Positions 15,233-24,700 of a stretch of DNA of 64,000 nucleotides are shown one piece after another. The translations under genes and the position numbers were made by a program. The stretch is from Salinicoccus sesuvii (GTDB lineage Bacteria > Bacillota > Bacilli > Staphylococcales > Salinicoccaceae), in the NCBI RefSeq assembly GCF_042648145.1, contig NZ_JBHRWV010000001.1, positions 1-64,000 on the forward strand. Reading direction: 5' to 3'. The notes under the pieces were generated by a model. That model made no database searches. It had not been told where the DNA came from and worked only from the letters and a program-made list of their open reading frames with translations. Every line of letters starts with the position of its first letter. Within the stretch, counting starts at the first letter, position 1.

Positions 15233-16078
15233 ATGCATTTTGAAACTGCACCAGCAAAAATCAATTTGACATTGGATACACTTTTCAAAAGAGAAGACGG
15301 CTATCATGAAGTGAACATGGTCATGACGACTGTCGATCTGAATGATCAGCTCTCATTTGAGAAGCGAAATGATAAGAAAATCGTCATCGAGACGGAGCAT
15401 CAGTATGTACCTTCCGATCGTCGCAATCTAGCCTATCAGGCTGCAGCCCTGATGATTCGCAGGTACAGCATCGATACAGGGGTCACTATCGTAATAGAAA
15501 AGAATATCCCTATTGCCGCAGGGCTTGCAGGAGGCTCGGCAGATGCAGCGGCCACATTCAGGGGTATCAATGAACTGTATGACCTTGGTATTGATATCGG
15601 AGAGCTGGCCGAACTGTCTGGTCAGCTCGGTTCCGATATTCCTTTTTGTGTATATGGTGGAACAGCACTGGCAACTGGCAGAGGTGAAAGAATCGAGCAC
15701 CTATGTAAACCTCCGAACGCCTGGGTGGTTTTAGCCAAGCCAAAAGTGAATGTGTCGACAAAAACCATTTATCAAGCTTTACAACCTGGGAAGAACAGAC
15801 CAGCTTCAGAAAATATGGTTGAAGCAATTGAAGCTGGCAACTACCAGATGATGATGAAGCTGATGAAGAATGATCTTCAGGAAGTGACTATGAAAAAGCA
15901 TCCAGATGTCAAAAAGCTCATTGATACGATGCTCGACAATGGCGCAGATGGTGCGATGATGAGTGGGAGTGGTCCTACAGTTTTTGGATTCACCCATAAG
16001 GAGCGGCAGGCGACCCAACTCTACAATGCAATTAAAGGCTGTTGTCACGAAGTTTATAAAGTAAGATTGCTTGGGTGA
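15233..16078 (+). CDS. ispE: 4-diphosphocytidyl-2-C-methyl-D-erythritol kinase
   Basis: GHMP kinase of 281 aa. The ATP-binding glycine-rich motif PIAAGLAGGSADAAATFRG is near residues 90-108, with the N-terminal APAKINLTLDTLFKREDGYHE and C-terminal GAMMSGSGPTVFG also present. The E. coli enzyme acts in the MEP isoprenoid pathway. Staphylococci use the mevalonate route and keep this gene at the same place with debated function, so pathway use here needs the rest of the genome. Followed by purR. Confidence 0.93.
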   Translation: MHFETAPAKINLTLDTLFKREDGYHEVNMVMTTVDLNDQLSFEKRNDKKIVIETEHQYVPSDRRNLAYQAAALMIRRYSIDTGVTIVIEKNIPIAAGLAGGSADAAATFRGINELYDLGIDIGELAELSGQLGSDIPFCVYGGTALATGRGERIEHLCKPPNAWVVLAKPKVNVSTKTIYQALQPGKNRPASENMVEAIEAGNYQMMMKLMKNDLQEVTMKKHPDVKKLIDTMLDNGADGAMMSGSGPTVFGFTHKERQATQLYNAIKGCCHEVYKVRLLG

Positions 16079-16084
16079 TTGCTG

Positions 16085-16098
16085 AAAACCGAACTTTT
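16085..16098 (+). promoter_or_regulatory. PurBox arm upstream of purR
   Basis: AAAACCGAACTTTT matches the Firmicutes PurBox core (CCGAAC in an AT-rich frame). A weaker inverted partner, TACGGTAT, lies about 25 bases downstream. Suggests purR autoregulation by PRPP-responsive PurR. Confidence 0.55.
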
Positions 16099-16141
16099 AT
16101 GGTAAAATCACTGTATTAAATACGGTATCAGGAGTTATTTT

Positions 16142-16981
16142 ATGAAATTCAAACGCAGTGAACGGTTGGTTTTCATGACCCAACACCTCACTTCCCATCC
16201 GAATCAGCTGATTCCACTTACATATTTCGTAGACAAGTTTACGCAAGCGAAATCATCAATCAGCGAGGACATCCGTATCATCAAGGACGTCTTTGAAAAT
16301 GAAGGTATCGGCACTGTACAGACAACAGCAGGCGCAGGAGGCGGTGTTACATTTCAGCCGAAAATCAGTTATGAGCGAGCTGAAGAGATTGTCAGCCATT
16401 TCATGGAAGTGCTGAAGATGAAGGAGCGTCTTCTTCCTGGCGGTTACCTCTACATGTCGGATATCATGGGCAACCCCCATCTGATGAATGATATCGGGGA
16501 ATTAATAGCAACAATGTATGGTGATGAGACGATTGATGCGGTCGTCACAATCGCGACTAAAGGTATTTCATTCGCAAATGCAGTGGCCAGAAAACTAAAT
16601 GTACCAGTAGCTGTCATCCGTAAAGACAATAAGGTGACAGAAGGTTCCACCGTCTCCGTCAATTACGTATCAGGTTCGACGCGCAAGATAGAGACAATGG
16701 TCCTATCGAAGCGTACGCTAAAAGAAGGGTCCAAAGTTCTAGTCGTGGATGACTTCCTGCGCGCTGGTGGTTCGATAACAGGTGTGATTAATCTAATGGA
16801 GGAATTCTCTGCAGAAGTGGTTGGGGTCAGTGTGTTGGTCGAAGCGAAACAAGTAGAAAACCGTCGTTTCAACGATTACACTTCATTGTTGAAGGTTTCG
16901 GAAATCGATGAATTCAATCAATCCTTCCTAGTGGAAGAGGGTAATTGTTTAGAGTATATTGAGAATGGGAACGAAAAATAA
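16142..16981 (+). CDS. purR: Purine operon repressor PurR
   Basis: Repressor of purine synthesis genes in Gram-positives. 279 aa: N-terminal winged helix (SERLVFMTQHLTSHPNQLIPL) to about residue 74, then a type I phosphoribosyltransferase fold whose PRPP loop is VVDDFLRAGGSITG near 202-215; PRPP acts as inducer in B. subtilis. CAGGAG lies before the ATG. ridA follows 31 bases later, the conserved order. Confidence 0.96.
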   Translation: MKFKRSERLVFMTQHLTSHPNQLIPLTYFVDKFTQAKSSISEDIRIIKDVFENEGIGTVQTTAGAGGGVTFQPKISYERAEEIVSHFMEVLKMKERLLPGGYLYMSDIMGNPHLMNDIGELIATMYGDETIDAVVTIATKGISFANAVARKLNVPVAVIRKDNKVTEGSTVSVNYVSGSTRKIETMVLSKRTLKEGSKVLVVDDFLRAGGSITGVINLMEEFSAEVVGVSVLVEAKQVENRRFNDYTSLLKVSEIDEFNQSFLVEEGNCLEYIENGNEK

Positions 16982-17012
16982 AATTCTACAAGTCAGAAGG
17001 AGTCCTATACTA

Positions 17013-17393
17013 ATGGAAGCCATTAATTCTTCAAAAGCACCAGAAGCACTCGGACCATACAGCCATGGTATGAAAGTAGGTAGCATGTTCTATTCATCGG
17101 GTCAGATTCCGCTGAATCTAGAGGGTGAAATCGTCTCGGACGATGTACAGGAACAGACTACACAAGTTATGAAGAATGTCGGGCATGTTCTTGAGGCAGC
17201 GAATCTGGATTACGGGAACATTGTCAAAACAACGATTTTCATCAGCGATATGAATGATTTCCCACTGATCAATGAAGTTTACGGTGAGTATTTTACGGGT
17301 AAACTACCAGCAAGATCATGTGTAGAAGTCAGTCGTTTACCTAAAGATGTAAGAGTCGAGATTGAAGTGATTGCATCTGAAACGAACGAATAG
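17013..17393 (+). CDS. ridA: RidA/YabJ-family enamine deaminase
   Basis: 126-aa trimeric RidA protein that hydrolyses reactive enamines and imines from PLP enzymes; in Bacillus YabJ also affects purine repression. Seen: GPYSHGMKVG, the YSSGQIPL segment, and PARSCVEVSRLPKDVRVEIEV with the substrate arginine and glutamate. ATG 17013 has AGAAGGAG upstream. An open frame extends further upstream into purR but without a ribosome site. Confidence 0.95.
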   Translation: MEAINSSKAPEALGPYSHGMKVGSMFYSSGQIPLNLEGEIVSDDVQEQTTQVMKNVGHVLEAANLDYGNIVKTTIFISDMNDFPLINEVYGEYFTGKLPARSCVEVSRLPKDVRVEIEVIASETNE

Positions 17394-17454
17394 ATTGGTT
17401 GACTGAAGCAGTACACATACGATCCAACAATAACTATTATTGGGGGAACATACG

Positions 17455-17841
17455 ATGAAAATAACAGATGTTAGACTGCGGAAAGTAAATAACCAAGATA
17501 CTAGAATGAAGGCACTGGCATCAATTACGTTTGAAGATGCATTCGTCATCCATGACCTTAGGGTCATCGAGGGAAATAACGGATTATTCGTAGCAATGCC
17601 GAGCAAAAGGACGCCTGATGGGGAATTTAGAGATATTGCCCACCCAATCCACTCCGATATGCGTCAGCATGTACAACAAGAAGTGATGCGAGTCTACGAA
17701 GAGACAGAAGATCCTGAGCCACAAATAGAAGAGGCACCTGATACGTCAGAAACGATTGTCGATCCTACAAAGGACGCTGTCAGTCGCGAGGATGAGGAGT
17801 ACCATCAGTCAGAACAAAATGGTATGAGAGAAGATAGATAG
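17455..17841 (+). CDS. spoVG: SpoVG regulator with an acidic C-terminal tail
   Basis: Nucleic-acid-binding global regulator; in staphylococci it affects capsule, cell wall and virulence genes. The conserved core covers about residues 1-85 (MKITDVRLRKVNNQ, LRVIEGNNGLFVAMPSKRTPDGEFRDIAHPI). A tail of roughly 45 residues rich in Glu, Asp and Ser follows, which makes the protein 128 aa against about 100 in S. aureus. GGGGGA precedes ATG 17455. Followed by a terminator. Confidence 0.94.
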   Translation: MKITDVRLRKVNNQDTRMKALASITFEDAFVIHDLRVIEGNNGLFVAMPSKRTPDGEFRDIAHPIHSDMRQHVQQEVMRVYEETEDPEPQIEEAPDTSETIVDPTKDAVSREDEEYHQSEQNGMREDR

Positions 17842-17845
17842 TATC

Positions 17846-17876
17846 AACCCGCAAAGCATATGCTTTGTGGGTTTTT
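17846..17876 (+). terminator. Terminator of spoVG
   Basis: A 14-base arm pair (17846-17859 with 17860-17873) that closes a long hairpin, then a T run. Confidence 0.88.
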
Positions 17877-17913
17877 TGCGATCAACAACTTTATTAATGT
17901 ATCCGCTTACAAC

Positions 17914-17942
17914 TTGAAACTCCCACATTTCTAAAATATAAT
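17914..17942 (+). promoter_or_regulatory. Promoter of glmU-prs
   Basis: TTGAAA (17914-17919), 17 bases, TATAAT (17937-17942). Confidence 0.75.
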
Positions 17943-17971
17943 TGAGGATAGCTATAAAATGGAGGTAAACT

Positions 17972-19333
17972 ATGCAGACGAGAGCAATTATCCTTGCAGC
18001 CGGAAAAGGTACACGGATGAAGTCCGAGAAATACAAGGTACTGCATGAGGTATGTGGTACACCGATGATCCAGCACGTCATTGGCAATTTGAGAGAAGCC
18101 GGTATTTCAGATATCTACGCGGTTCTTGGACATGGGTCTGAAACAGTCAGCAGCTATCTGGGCGACAGTATACATACGACGATCCAGGAAGAACAGCTTG
18201 GGACAGCGCATGCAGTGCGTCAGTGGCAGGATTCGCTTCAGGATAAGGACGGCCATACAATGGTCGTATGCGGAGATACACCGCTTATAAGTGAAACGAC
18301 GATGCAGGCATTCATGAACTATCACCTTGAAACTGGATCGAAAGCCACTATTTTGTCTTCGCGTACACAGATGCCCCTCGGCTATGGTCGGATAGTGAGA
18401 AAAGAGAATGGTTCAGTCAAACGTATCGTTGAGGAGAAAGATGCGACTGATCTGGAACGTGAAATCAAAGAGGTTAGCTCAGGAACTTTTATTTTCGATA
18501 ATCGTACATTATTTGAGGCACTTGAGCAGGTGGATAACAATAATGTCCAAAACGAATACTATCTCCCGGATGTCATCTCCATTCTTCGTGAACAACGGGC
18601 GCGAGTGGAAGCTTACGTAACGCCTGACTTTGAAGAAACTCTTGGTATCAATGACAAGGTTGCTTTAGCCCATGCCGAGTCGGTGATGAGAAAGCGTATC
18701 AATACACTGCATATGCAGAATGGTGTAACGCTGATCGATCCTGATGTAACATACATCGACAAATCGGTTGTCATCGGTAGTGATACAATCATCTATCCAG
18801 GTGCAATCCTCCGCGGCAGAACCGAAATCGGCAAAAATGCAATAATCTCGTCAGGATCAGAAATAAAGGACTCCATCATAGGTGATGATGTTGAGATCAG
18901 ACAGTCTGTTGTGACATCGTCGAAAGTAGGTAGAGGGACAAAGGTCGGACCATTTGCCCAACTGAGACCGGAATCGGAACTTGGGGAAGAAGTGAAAATC
19001 GGAAACTTTGTTGAAATCAAGAAAGCCACACTTGAAAATGAATCCAAAGTCTCCCACCTCAGCTATATCGGGGATGCTTTTATTGGTGCCCGGTCCAATA
19101 TCGGTTGCGGTACCATAACTGTAAACTACGATGGTAAGAACAAATTCAGAACGGAAATCGGGCAAGATGCATTTATCGGGTGCAATTCTAATCTTGTAGC
19201 ACCTGTCAAAGTAGGTGACCGATCTTTCATAGCTGCGGGTTCCACAATTACAGAAGAGGTGCCTGAGGATAGCCTGGCGATTGCTAGGAACAGGCAGACG
19301 ACAAAAGACGGATACTATAAAAAAGATAATTAA
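17972..19333 (+). CDS. glmU: Bifunctional UDP-N-acetylglucosamine pyrophosphorylase / glucosamine-1-phosphate N-acetyltransferase
   Basis: Makes UDP-GlcNAc for peptidoglycan and teichoic acid. 453 aa: N-terminal uridyltransferase (LAAGKGTRMKSEKYKVLHEV, CGDTPLI, GYGRIVR) to about residue 230, then a left-handed beta-helix acetyltransferase with hexapeptide repeats (IGSDTIIYPG, VGPFAQLRPES, NFVEIKK, LSYIGDA, GTITVNYDGKNK). TGGAGG lies before the ATG. prs follows 12 bases downstream. Confidence 0.97.
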   Translation: MQTRAIILAAGKGTRMKSEKYKVLHEVCGTPMIQHVIGNLREAGISDIYAVLGHGSETVSSYLGDSIHTTIQEEQLGTAHAVRQWQDSLQDKDGHTMVVCGDTPLISETTMQAFMNYHLETGSKATILSSRTQMPLGYGRIVRKENGSVKRIVEEKDATDLEREIKEVSSGTFIFDNRTLFEALEQVDNNNVQNEYYLPDVISILREQRARVEAYVTPDFEETLGINDKVALAHAESVMRKRINTLHMQNGVTLIDPDVTYIDKSVVIGSDTIIYPGAILRGRTEIGKNAIISSGSEIKDSIIGDDVEIRQSVVTSSKVGRGTKVGPFAQLRPESELGEEVKIGNFVEIKKATLENESKVSHLSYIGDAFIGARSNIGCGTITVNYDGKNKFRTEIGQDAFIGCNSNLVAPVKVGDRSFIAAGSTITEEVPEDSLAIARNRQTTKDGYYKKDN

Positions 19334-19345
19334 TGGAGGAAGAAC

Positions 19346-20320
19346 ATGTTAGCTTCTAGCAATCACTATAAAAATTCAAACCTACGCCTTTTCTCTCTAC
19401 AGGCAAACGAACCACTCGCAAGAGAAATTGCAGAACATATCGGAATTCCTCTCGGAAAGTGTCAGGTTAAGAGATTTTCTGACGAAGAGGTTCAGATCAA
19501 CATAGAAGAGAGTGTGCGTGGGTGTGATGTGTTCGTTGTCCAGCCAACAAGTCAGCCGGTCAACGAACACTTGATGGAGCTATTGATCATGATAGATGCA
19601 TTGAAGCGTGCTTCTGCTGCTACAATCAATATCGTAATGCCTTATTATGGCTATGCTCGTCAAGATAGGAAGAGCCGCTCGCGTGAGCCGATCACTGCGA
19701 AGCTTGTTGCCAACTTGATAGAGACGGCTGGAGCAGATCGTGTGATTTCTCTCGACCTTCATGCACCGCAACTTCAGGGCTTCTTCGATATTCCGATCGA
19801 CCACCTTATGGGGGTACCGATTCTGAGTGATTACTTCCAGGAAAACAAGTCATTCAATTTTGATGAGGTTGTCGTTGTCTCTCCGGATCATGGTGGGGTA
19901 ACACGTGCCCGCAAGATGGCAGATCGTCTAAAGACGCCAATCGCCATTATTGATAAACGCCGCCCAATGCCGAACGTGGCAGAGGTGATGAATATTGTAG
20001 GTGAAATCGAAGGCCGTACTGCGATCATCATCGATGATATCATCGATACTGGCGGTACAATGAAGCTTGCAGCCCAGGCTCTTCTTGATAAAGGTGCGAA
20101 AGAAGTTTATGCGTGCTGTACGCATGCGGTACTATCCGGCCCCGCAATTTCGAGGATCGAAGAATCGGTCATCAAGGAACTGGTAGTAACGAACTCCATA
20201 CAGTTGCCTGAAGAAAAGAAAAGCAGTAAAATTGTAGAGCTTTCAGTGGGCGAGCTCATGGCACAGGCCATCGTTCGCGTCTATGAAGAGGAGTCTGTAA
20301 GCCTACTTTTTGATAATTAA
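19346..20320 (+). CDS. prs: Ribose-phosphate pyrophosphokinase
   Basis: Makes PRPP from ribose 5-phosphate and ATP for nucleotide, His and Trp synthesis. 324 aa: SDEEVQI, the flexible-loop/ATP region YYGYARQDRKSRSREPIT, the pyrophosphate loop PDHGGVTRAR, and the PRPP motif IIDDIIDTGGTM. GGAGGAA lies before the ATG. Its product feeds the his operon and is the signal for PurR, both in this window. Confidence 0.97.
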   Translation: MLASSNHYKNSNLRLFSLQANEPLAREIAEHIGIPLGKCQVKRFSDEEVQINIEESVRGCDVFVVQPTSQPVNEHLMELLIMIDALKRASAATINIVMPYYGYARQDRKSRSREPITAKLVANLIETAGADRVISLDLHAPQLQGFFDIPIDHLMGVPILSDYFQENKSFNFDEVVVVSPDHGGVTRARKMADRLKTPIAIIDKRRPMPNVAEVMNIVGEIEGRTAIIIDDIIDTGGTMKLAAQALLDKGAKEVYACCTHAVLSGPAISRIEESVIKELVVTNSIQLPEEKKSSKIVELSVGELMAQAIVRVYEEESVSLLFDN

Positions 20321-20335
20321 AGCAGTTCCCGTGAT

Positions 20336-20371
20336 GTTTTTTTTACAAACATGCGGGTAATATGCTATTAT
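20336..20371 (+). promoter_or_regulatory. Overlapping sigma-A and possible sigma-B promoters of ctc
   Basis: Sigma-A type: TTTACA (20342-20347), 18 bases, TATTAT (20366-20371) with a TGC extended element. Sigma-B like: GTTTTT (20336-20341), 13 bases, GGGTAA (20355-20360), against the consensus GTTTAA/GGGTAT. ctc is a classic sigma-B gene in Bacillus. Confidence 0.5.
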
Positions 20372-20437
20372 TATGCATGGCTATGTGTTAAATGAAGTAA
20401 TGCAAAACTGTCTGTAGATGAAAGGTGGAAATATACC

Positions 20438-21094
20438 ATGGCAAAATTAGCCTCAACGAATAGAGAAGGCAAAGCAAAGCGTTCAGAAGTTACTGAATTG
20501 CGCGCAGAGGGTAAAATCCCTGCTGTTGTGTACGGCTATGAAGTGGAGAACACTGCAGTCGCTGTAGACGAAAATGAATTTATCAAGGTTATCCGTGAAG
20601 TTGGACGAAACGGCGTCATTGATCTTGACGTGTCCGGTAATCCAGTAAAAGTAATGGTTACAGAATATCAGGCTGATTCCCTGAAAAATCAGATCACACA
20701 CATCGACTTCGTAGCGATCAACATGAAGTCCGAAGTGACAGTTGATGTTGCAATCGAGACAGTCGGAGAAGCAGCTGGCGTAGCTGAAGGCGGCGTAGTT
20801 GAGCACCCAGTGTTCGAAGTTTCCGTTACAGCAACACCAGACAACATCCCGGAATCCATCCAAGTGGATATTGAAGAAATGCAGATTGGCGATACACTTT
20901 ATGTATCTGATATCCGTTCCAAAGGTAACTACACAATTGAGAACGAAGACGACGAGGCAATTATTTCTATCGTTCCACCTCAAGCAGAAGAGCCTGAAGA
21001 GGATGAAGCGGCAGAAAGTGAAGAAACTGAAGGATCTGAAGAAGCAACAGAATCTGAGGAATCTTCCGAAGAAGGCAATCAAGAAGAAGCGTAA
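20438..21094 (+). CDS. rplY: 50S ribosomal protein L25/general stress protein Ctc
   Basis: 5S-rRNA-binding protein of the CTC type, 218 aa: N-terminal L25 domain (LASTNREGKAKRSEVTELRAEGKIPAVVYGYEVEN in part) to about residue 90, TL5 C-terminal domain to about 180, then a tail almost entirely of Glu, Ser and Ala. GGTGG lies before the ATG. The length matches staphylococcal Ctc. Own promoter and terminator. Confidence 0.95.
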   Translation: MAKLASTNREGKAKRSEVTELRAEGKIPAVVYGYEVENTAVAVDENEFIKVIREVGRNGVIDLDVSGNPVKVMVTEYQADSLKNQITHIDFVAINMKSEVTVDVAIETVGEAAGVAEGGVVEHPVFEVSVTATPDNIPESIQVDIEEMQIGDTLYVSDIRSKGNYTIENEDDEAIISIVPPQAEEPEEDEAAESEETEGSEEATESEESSEEGNQEEA

Positions 21095-21109
21095 TATATG
21101 TTTGATTAT

Positions 21110-21136
21110 GGCGGTGGACTTCCCATCGCCTTTTTT
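21110..21136 (+). terminator. Terminator of ctc
   Basis: An eight-base stem (21110-21117 with 21123-21130, one G-U pair), a five-base loop and six T. Confidence 0.85.
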
Positions 21137-21157
21137 AACGTTCTATGAGGTGATGGA

Positions 21158-21730
21158 ATGAAATGTGTGATTGGACTTGGAAATCCAGGGAAGAAGTATG
21201 ACTATACAAGACATAATATCGGCTTTATGGTAATCGACCATATGGCGGATGCACTCGGCATCGATCTCTCCAGCAAAAAATTTAAATGCCTTTTTGGTGT
21301 AGGTTACTATAAAGGGCAAAGAGTAATGCTCGTCAAGCCAGAGACTTTTATGAACCTGAGTGGCGAAGGTGTGCGCCCGCTTCTCGATTACTACAAGATT
21401 GATGTTGAAGACATACTCGTTTTATACGACGATCTAGACCTCCCTGTCGGTAGACTGCGTCTACGGAAAAAGGGAAGTGGTGGTGGCCATAATGGCATTA
21501 AATCACTCAACCAGCATCTGGGTACAGAAAAGTATAAAAGGATTCGTATCGGTATAGATCGACCCGGGCCCGGAGGCTCGATTCCGAGCTACGTGCTCGG
21601 TAGATTTTCCAAAACCGAACAACCTGTAATTGAAAAAGTGGTCACACGTTCTTCCGAAGCCTCGGCTGCGTTTTTGACAGAGTCGTTCGAAGAAGTGATG
21701 ACGGAATACAACGGTGATGTAGATGAATGA
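21158..21730 (+). CDS. pth: Peptidyl-tRNA hydrolase
   Basis: Recycles peptidyl-tRNA released from stalled ribosomes. 190 aa: GLGNPGKKYDYTRHNIGFM with the catalytic histidine (H20), KPETFMNLSGEGV, VLYDDLDLPVGRLRLRKKGS with the key Asp, and GGGHNGIKSLNQHLGT. GAGGTGATGG lies before the ATG. Overlaps mfd by eight bases. Confidence 0.97.
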   Translation: MKCVIGLGNPGKKYDYTRHNIGFMVIDHMADALGIDLSSKKFKCLFGVGYYKGQRVMLVKPETFMNLSGEGVRPLLDYYKIDVEDILVLYDDLDLPVGRLRLRKKGSGGGHNGIKSLNQHLGTEKYKRIRIGIDRPGPGGSIPSYVLGRFSKTEQPVIEKVVTRSSEASAAFLTESFEEVMTEYNGDVDE

Positions 21731-24700
21731 TAAAGTGTCAAAAAGAATACAGAATGATGAGCGTTTTCTAGAAGTCGCCAATCATAAAGATTCGCTGAAC
21801 ATGATGGTTACTGGCATCAATGACGACTTCAAACCAGCTCTGTTATATGAGTTGGTACAATCGGAAGGACGTCCGATTGTCCTGTTTGTACAGAACAACC
21901 ATCAGATGGAAAAATTGGCTGCGCCCCTGATGGATATGATGGACAATGTCCATACTTTCCCGGTTGGGGATATCATGATAGAGAATCATGCCAAACAGAG
22001 TCCCGAATTCATGAAAGCACGAATGAGCAGTCTTTTTGCTCTGGCACATAATGAGCCAGGGCTATTTATCGTCCCCGTTCATGCGCTTTTAAAACCGTTA
22101 ATGCCAAAGGAGAAGCTTCTTAACTTTGAGAAGAAGATAGAAGTAGGAAGTATTCTCGAATACGATCAATTCATTGAAGATTTGGTAAGTCTCGGTTATA
22201 GAAGAATGAATCAGGCCGTACACTTCGGAGAGTTTGCAGTTCGTGGGGACATCATTGATGTTTATATGTCCGAGCAACTGATCCGGATTGAGCTGTTTGA
22301 TGACGAAGTGGACTCCCTTAGATCAATCGATCCGGAAACACAGCGTTCCATAGAGAATATCGATGCTTTCCAGATGAAACCGCATGCTGAGTATATCATC
22401 GAACAGGATGAACGCGCCCGACTGCTTAAGAAGGTCGAGCAGATGCATCAGAATACTAGAGTACATCTGGATCAGACGGCCAAGGAGGCGCTGGACGAGT
22501 ATTACGACACAGTTACCCATCCAGATCAGACGTTCAACCATCTGGTCCACTACAGTCGTCTGCTGACCGACCGCGATATTTCCATAGTCGATTACATTAG
22601 TGATGCACATCGCGTGATCGTCGATGAGGTTAAAAATATGGCAGCCGCATATGAATCGGAGTTCAATTCAGTCAGTAGCTATTACGAATCTATGATCGAA
22701 GCTGGCCGTATGTTTAAAGGAGGAGGTAATTTCCTCGAAGGACAATATGAACGGTTATTATCGCTCCGAGGCAGCACCTATTTCAACCTTTTCACAAAAA
22801 GCATGCCAGTCGAGATCGGTCATATCGTAAAAATATCAGTCCGGCCGACTGAAGTCTACTATGGTCAATACGATATTCTTGCTTCAAACCTCAACAAGAT
22901 GCTGAATGATGGATATATGATCAACTTGGTCCTAAGGGATGAGGATGAGGTCGACAAGACACACCAGTTGCTTGAAGACTTGAAAATCCCGAGTTATATC
23001 GAGGAAATTCCGGTGGATTCTGGGATTGTACTGACGAGAGGTGTCTTGTCAAAAGGTTTTATTCTACCATTCATGAAAGTAGCAGTGCTTGGTTCTAAGG
23101 AGCTCTACAATAAAACATCGCGCAAGAAGAAACGGACCAAAAAAATATCCAATGCAGAAAAGATCAAGTCCTACCAGGAACTGAATGTCGGAGATTACAT
23201 CGTTCACGTCCACCACGGTGTCGGACGCTATCTCGGTATTGAGACCCTTGAAATCAGCGGTATTCATAACGACTATATGAAGCTGCAGTATAAAGGTACA
23301 GATCAGCTCTACATTCCAGTTGACCAGATGAATCTTGTGCAGAAGTATGTCTCTAGCGACGATGGACAGCCGAAGATGCACAAGCTTGGTGGCACGGATT
23401 GGAAAAAGACAAAAGCGAAGGTCGAGGCCAATGTCAATGAAATTGCAGATGAACTGATCAAGCTGTATCAAGAGCGGAGTCAGGCTGAAGGGTTCGCATA
23501 TTCGATGGATACAGATATGCAAACGGCTTTTGAAGAACGCTTCCCTTACGAACCGACGCCCGATCAGGTGGCTTCAGTCGGCGAGATCAAAAAAGATATG
23601 GAGTCAATCCAGCCCATGGACCGGCTGCTCTGTGGAGACGTTGGATATGGTAAGACCGAAGTAGCCATACGGGCTGCATTCAAAGCTGTACAGGATGGCA
23701 AACAGGTGGCGTTCCTTGTACCGACAACCATACTTGCAGCGCAGCACTATGAAAGTCTGATCGAAAGAATCGAGGACTTCCCGGTCAACGTCGACATGAT
23801 GAGCCGCTTTAGAACCGCAGGTCAGCTGAAAAAGACGAAGGAAGGCTTGAAAAAGGGCACAGTCGATATCGTCGTCGGGACCCACAAAGTACTGGCAAAA
23901 GACATCGAGTTTAAGGATCTCGGCATGCTCATCATCGATGAAGAACAGCGCTTTGGTGTCAGGCATAAGGAAAAGATTAAACAACTGAAAACAAACGTTG
24001 ATGTCCTCACACTGACAGCGACACCAATTCCAAGAACACTCCACATGAGCCTCTCCGGCGTCAGGGATCTTTCTGTCATTGAGACACCGCCTGAAAACCG
24101 TTTTCCAGTCCAGACATACGTCCTCGAATACCAGGGTGACTTTGTACGGGAGGCAATAGAGCGTGAGCTTTCGCGCGATGGCCAAGTGTTCTATCTGCAT
24201 AATCGGGTAGATACAATCTATCAGAAAAAAGCACATGTCGAAGCAATGGTCCCAGATGCAGAAGTCGGCGTCATGCATGCTAAGATGAACGAAAAAGAGA
24301 TTGAGGAGACGATGCTTGCTTTTGTCAACGGCGAGTACGATGTGTTGGTGACAACAACAATCATCGAGACGGGGGTTGACGTACCAAATGCCAATACATT
24401 GATTATCGAGGATGCAGACCGCTTCGGACTGAGTCAGCTGTATCAGTTGCGCGGCCGTGTCGGCCGGAGTAACCGTATCAGTTATGCCTATCTCTTCCAT
24501 CAGCCAGATAAGGTGCTGACCGAAGTCGCAGAGAAGCGACTTGAGGCCATCAAAGAATATACGGAACTTGGTAGTGGTTTTAAGATTGCGATGCGCGATC
24601 TCAACATCCGTGGTGCCGGCAATCTCCTCGGTAAGCACCAGTCGGGCTTCATCGACTCTGTTGGGTATGAGCTCTACTCTGAGATGCTCGAGAGTGCCGT

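Noticed and set aside
20483..21082. Long minus-strand frame opposite ctc (199 codons)
   Set aside because: Phe- and Cys-rich mirror of the acidic L25 tail; a typical antisense artefact.
23604..24638. Minus-strand frame of 344 codons opposite mfd
   Set aside because: Lies wholly within the helicase part of mfd, no ribosome site, Cys/His-rich shadow composition.
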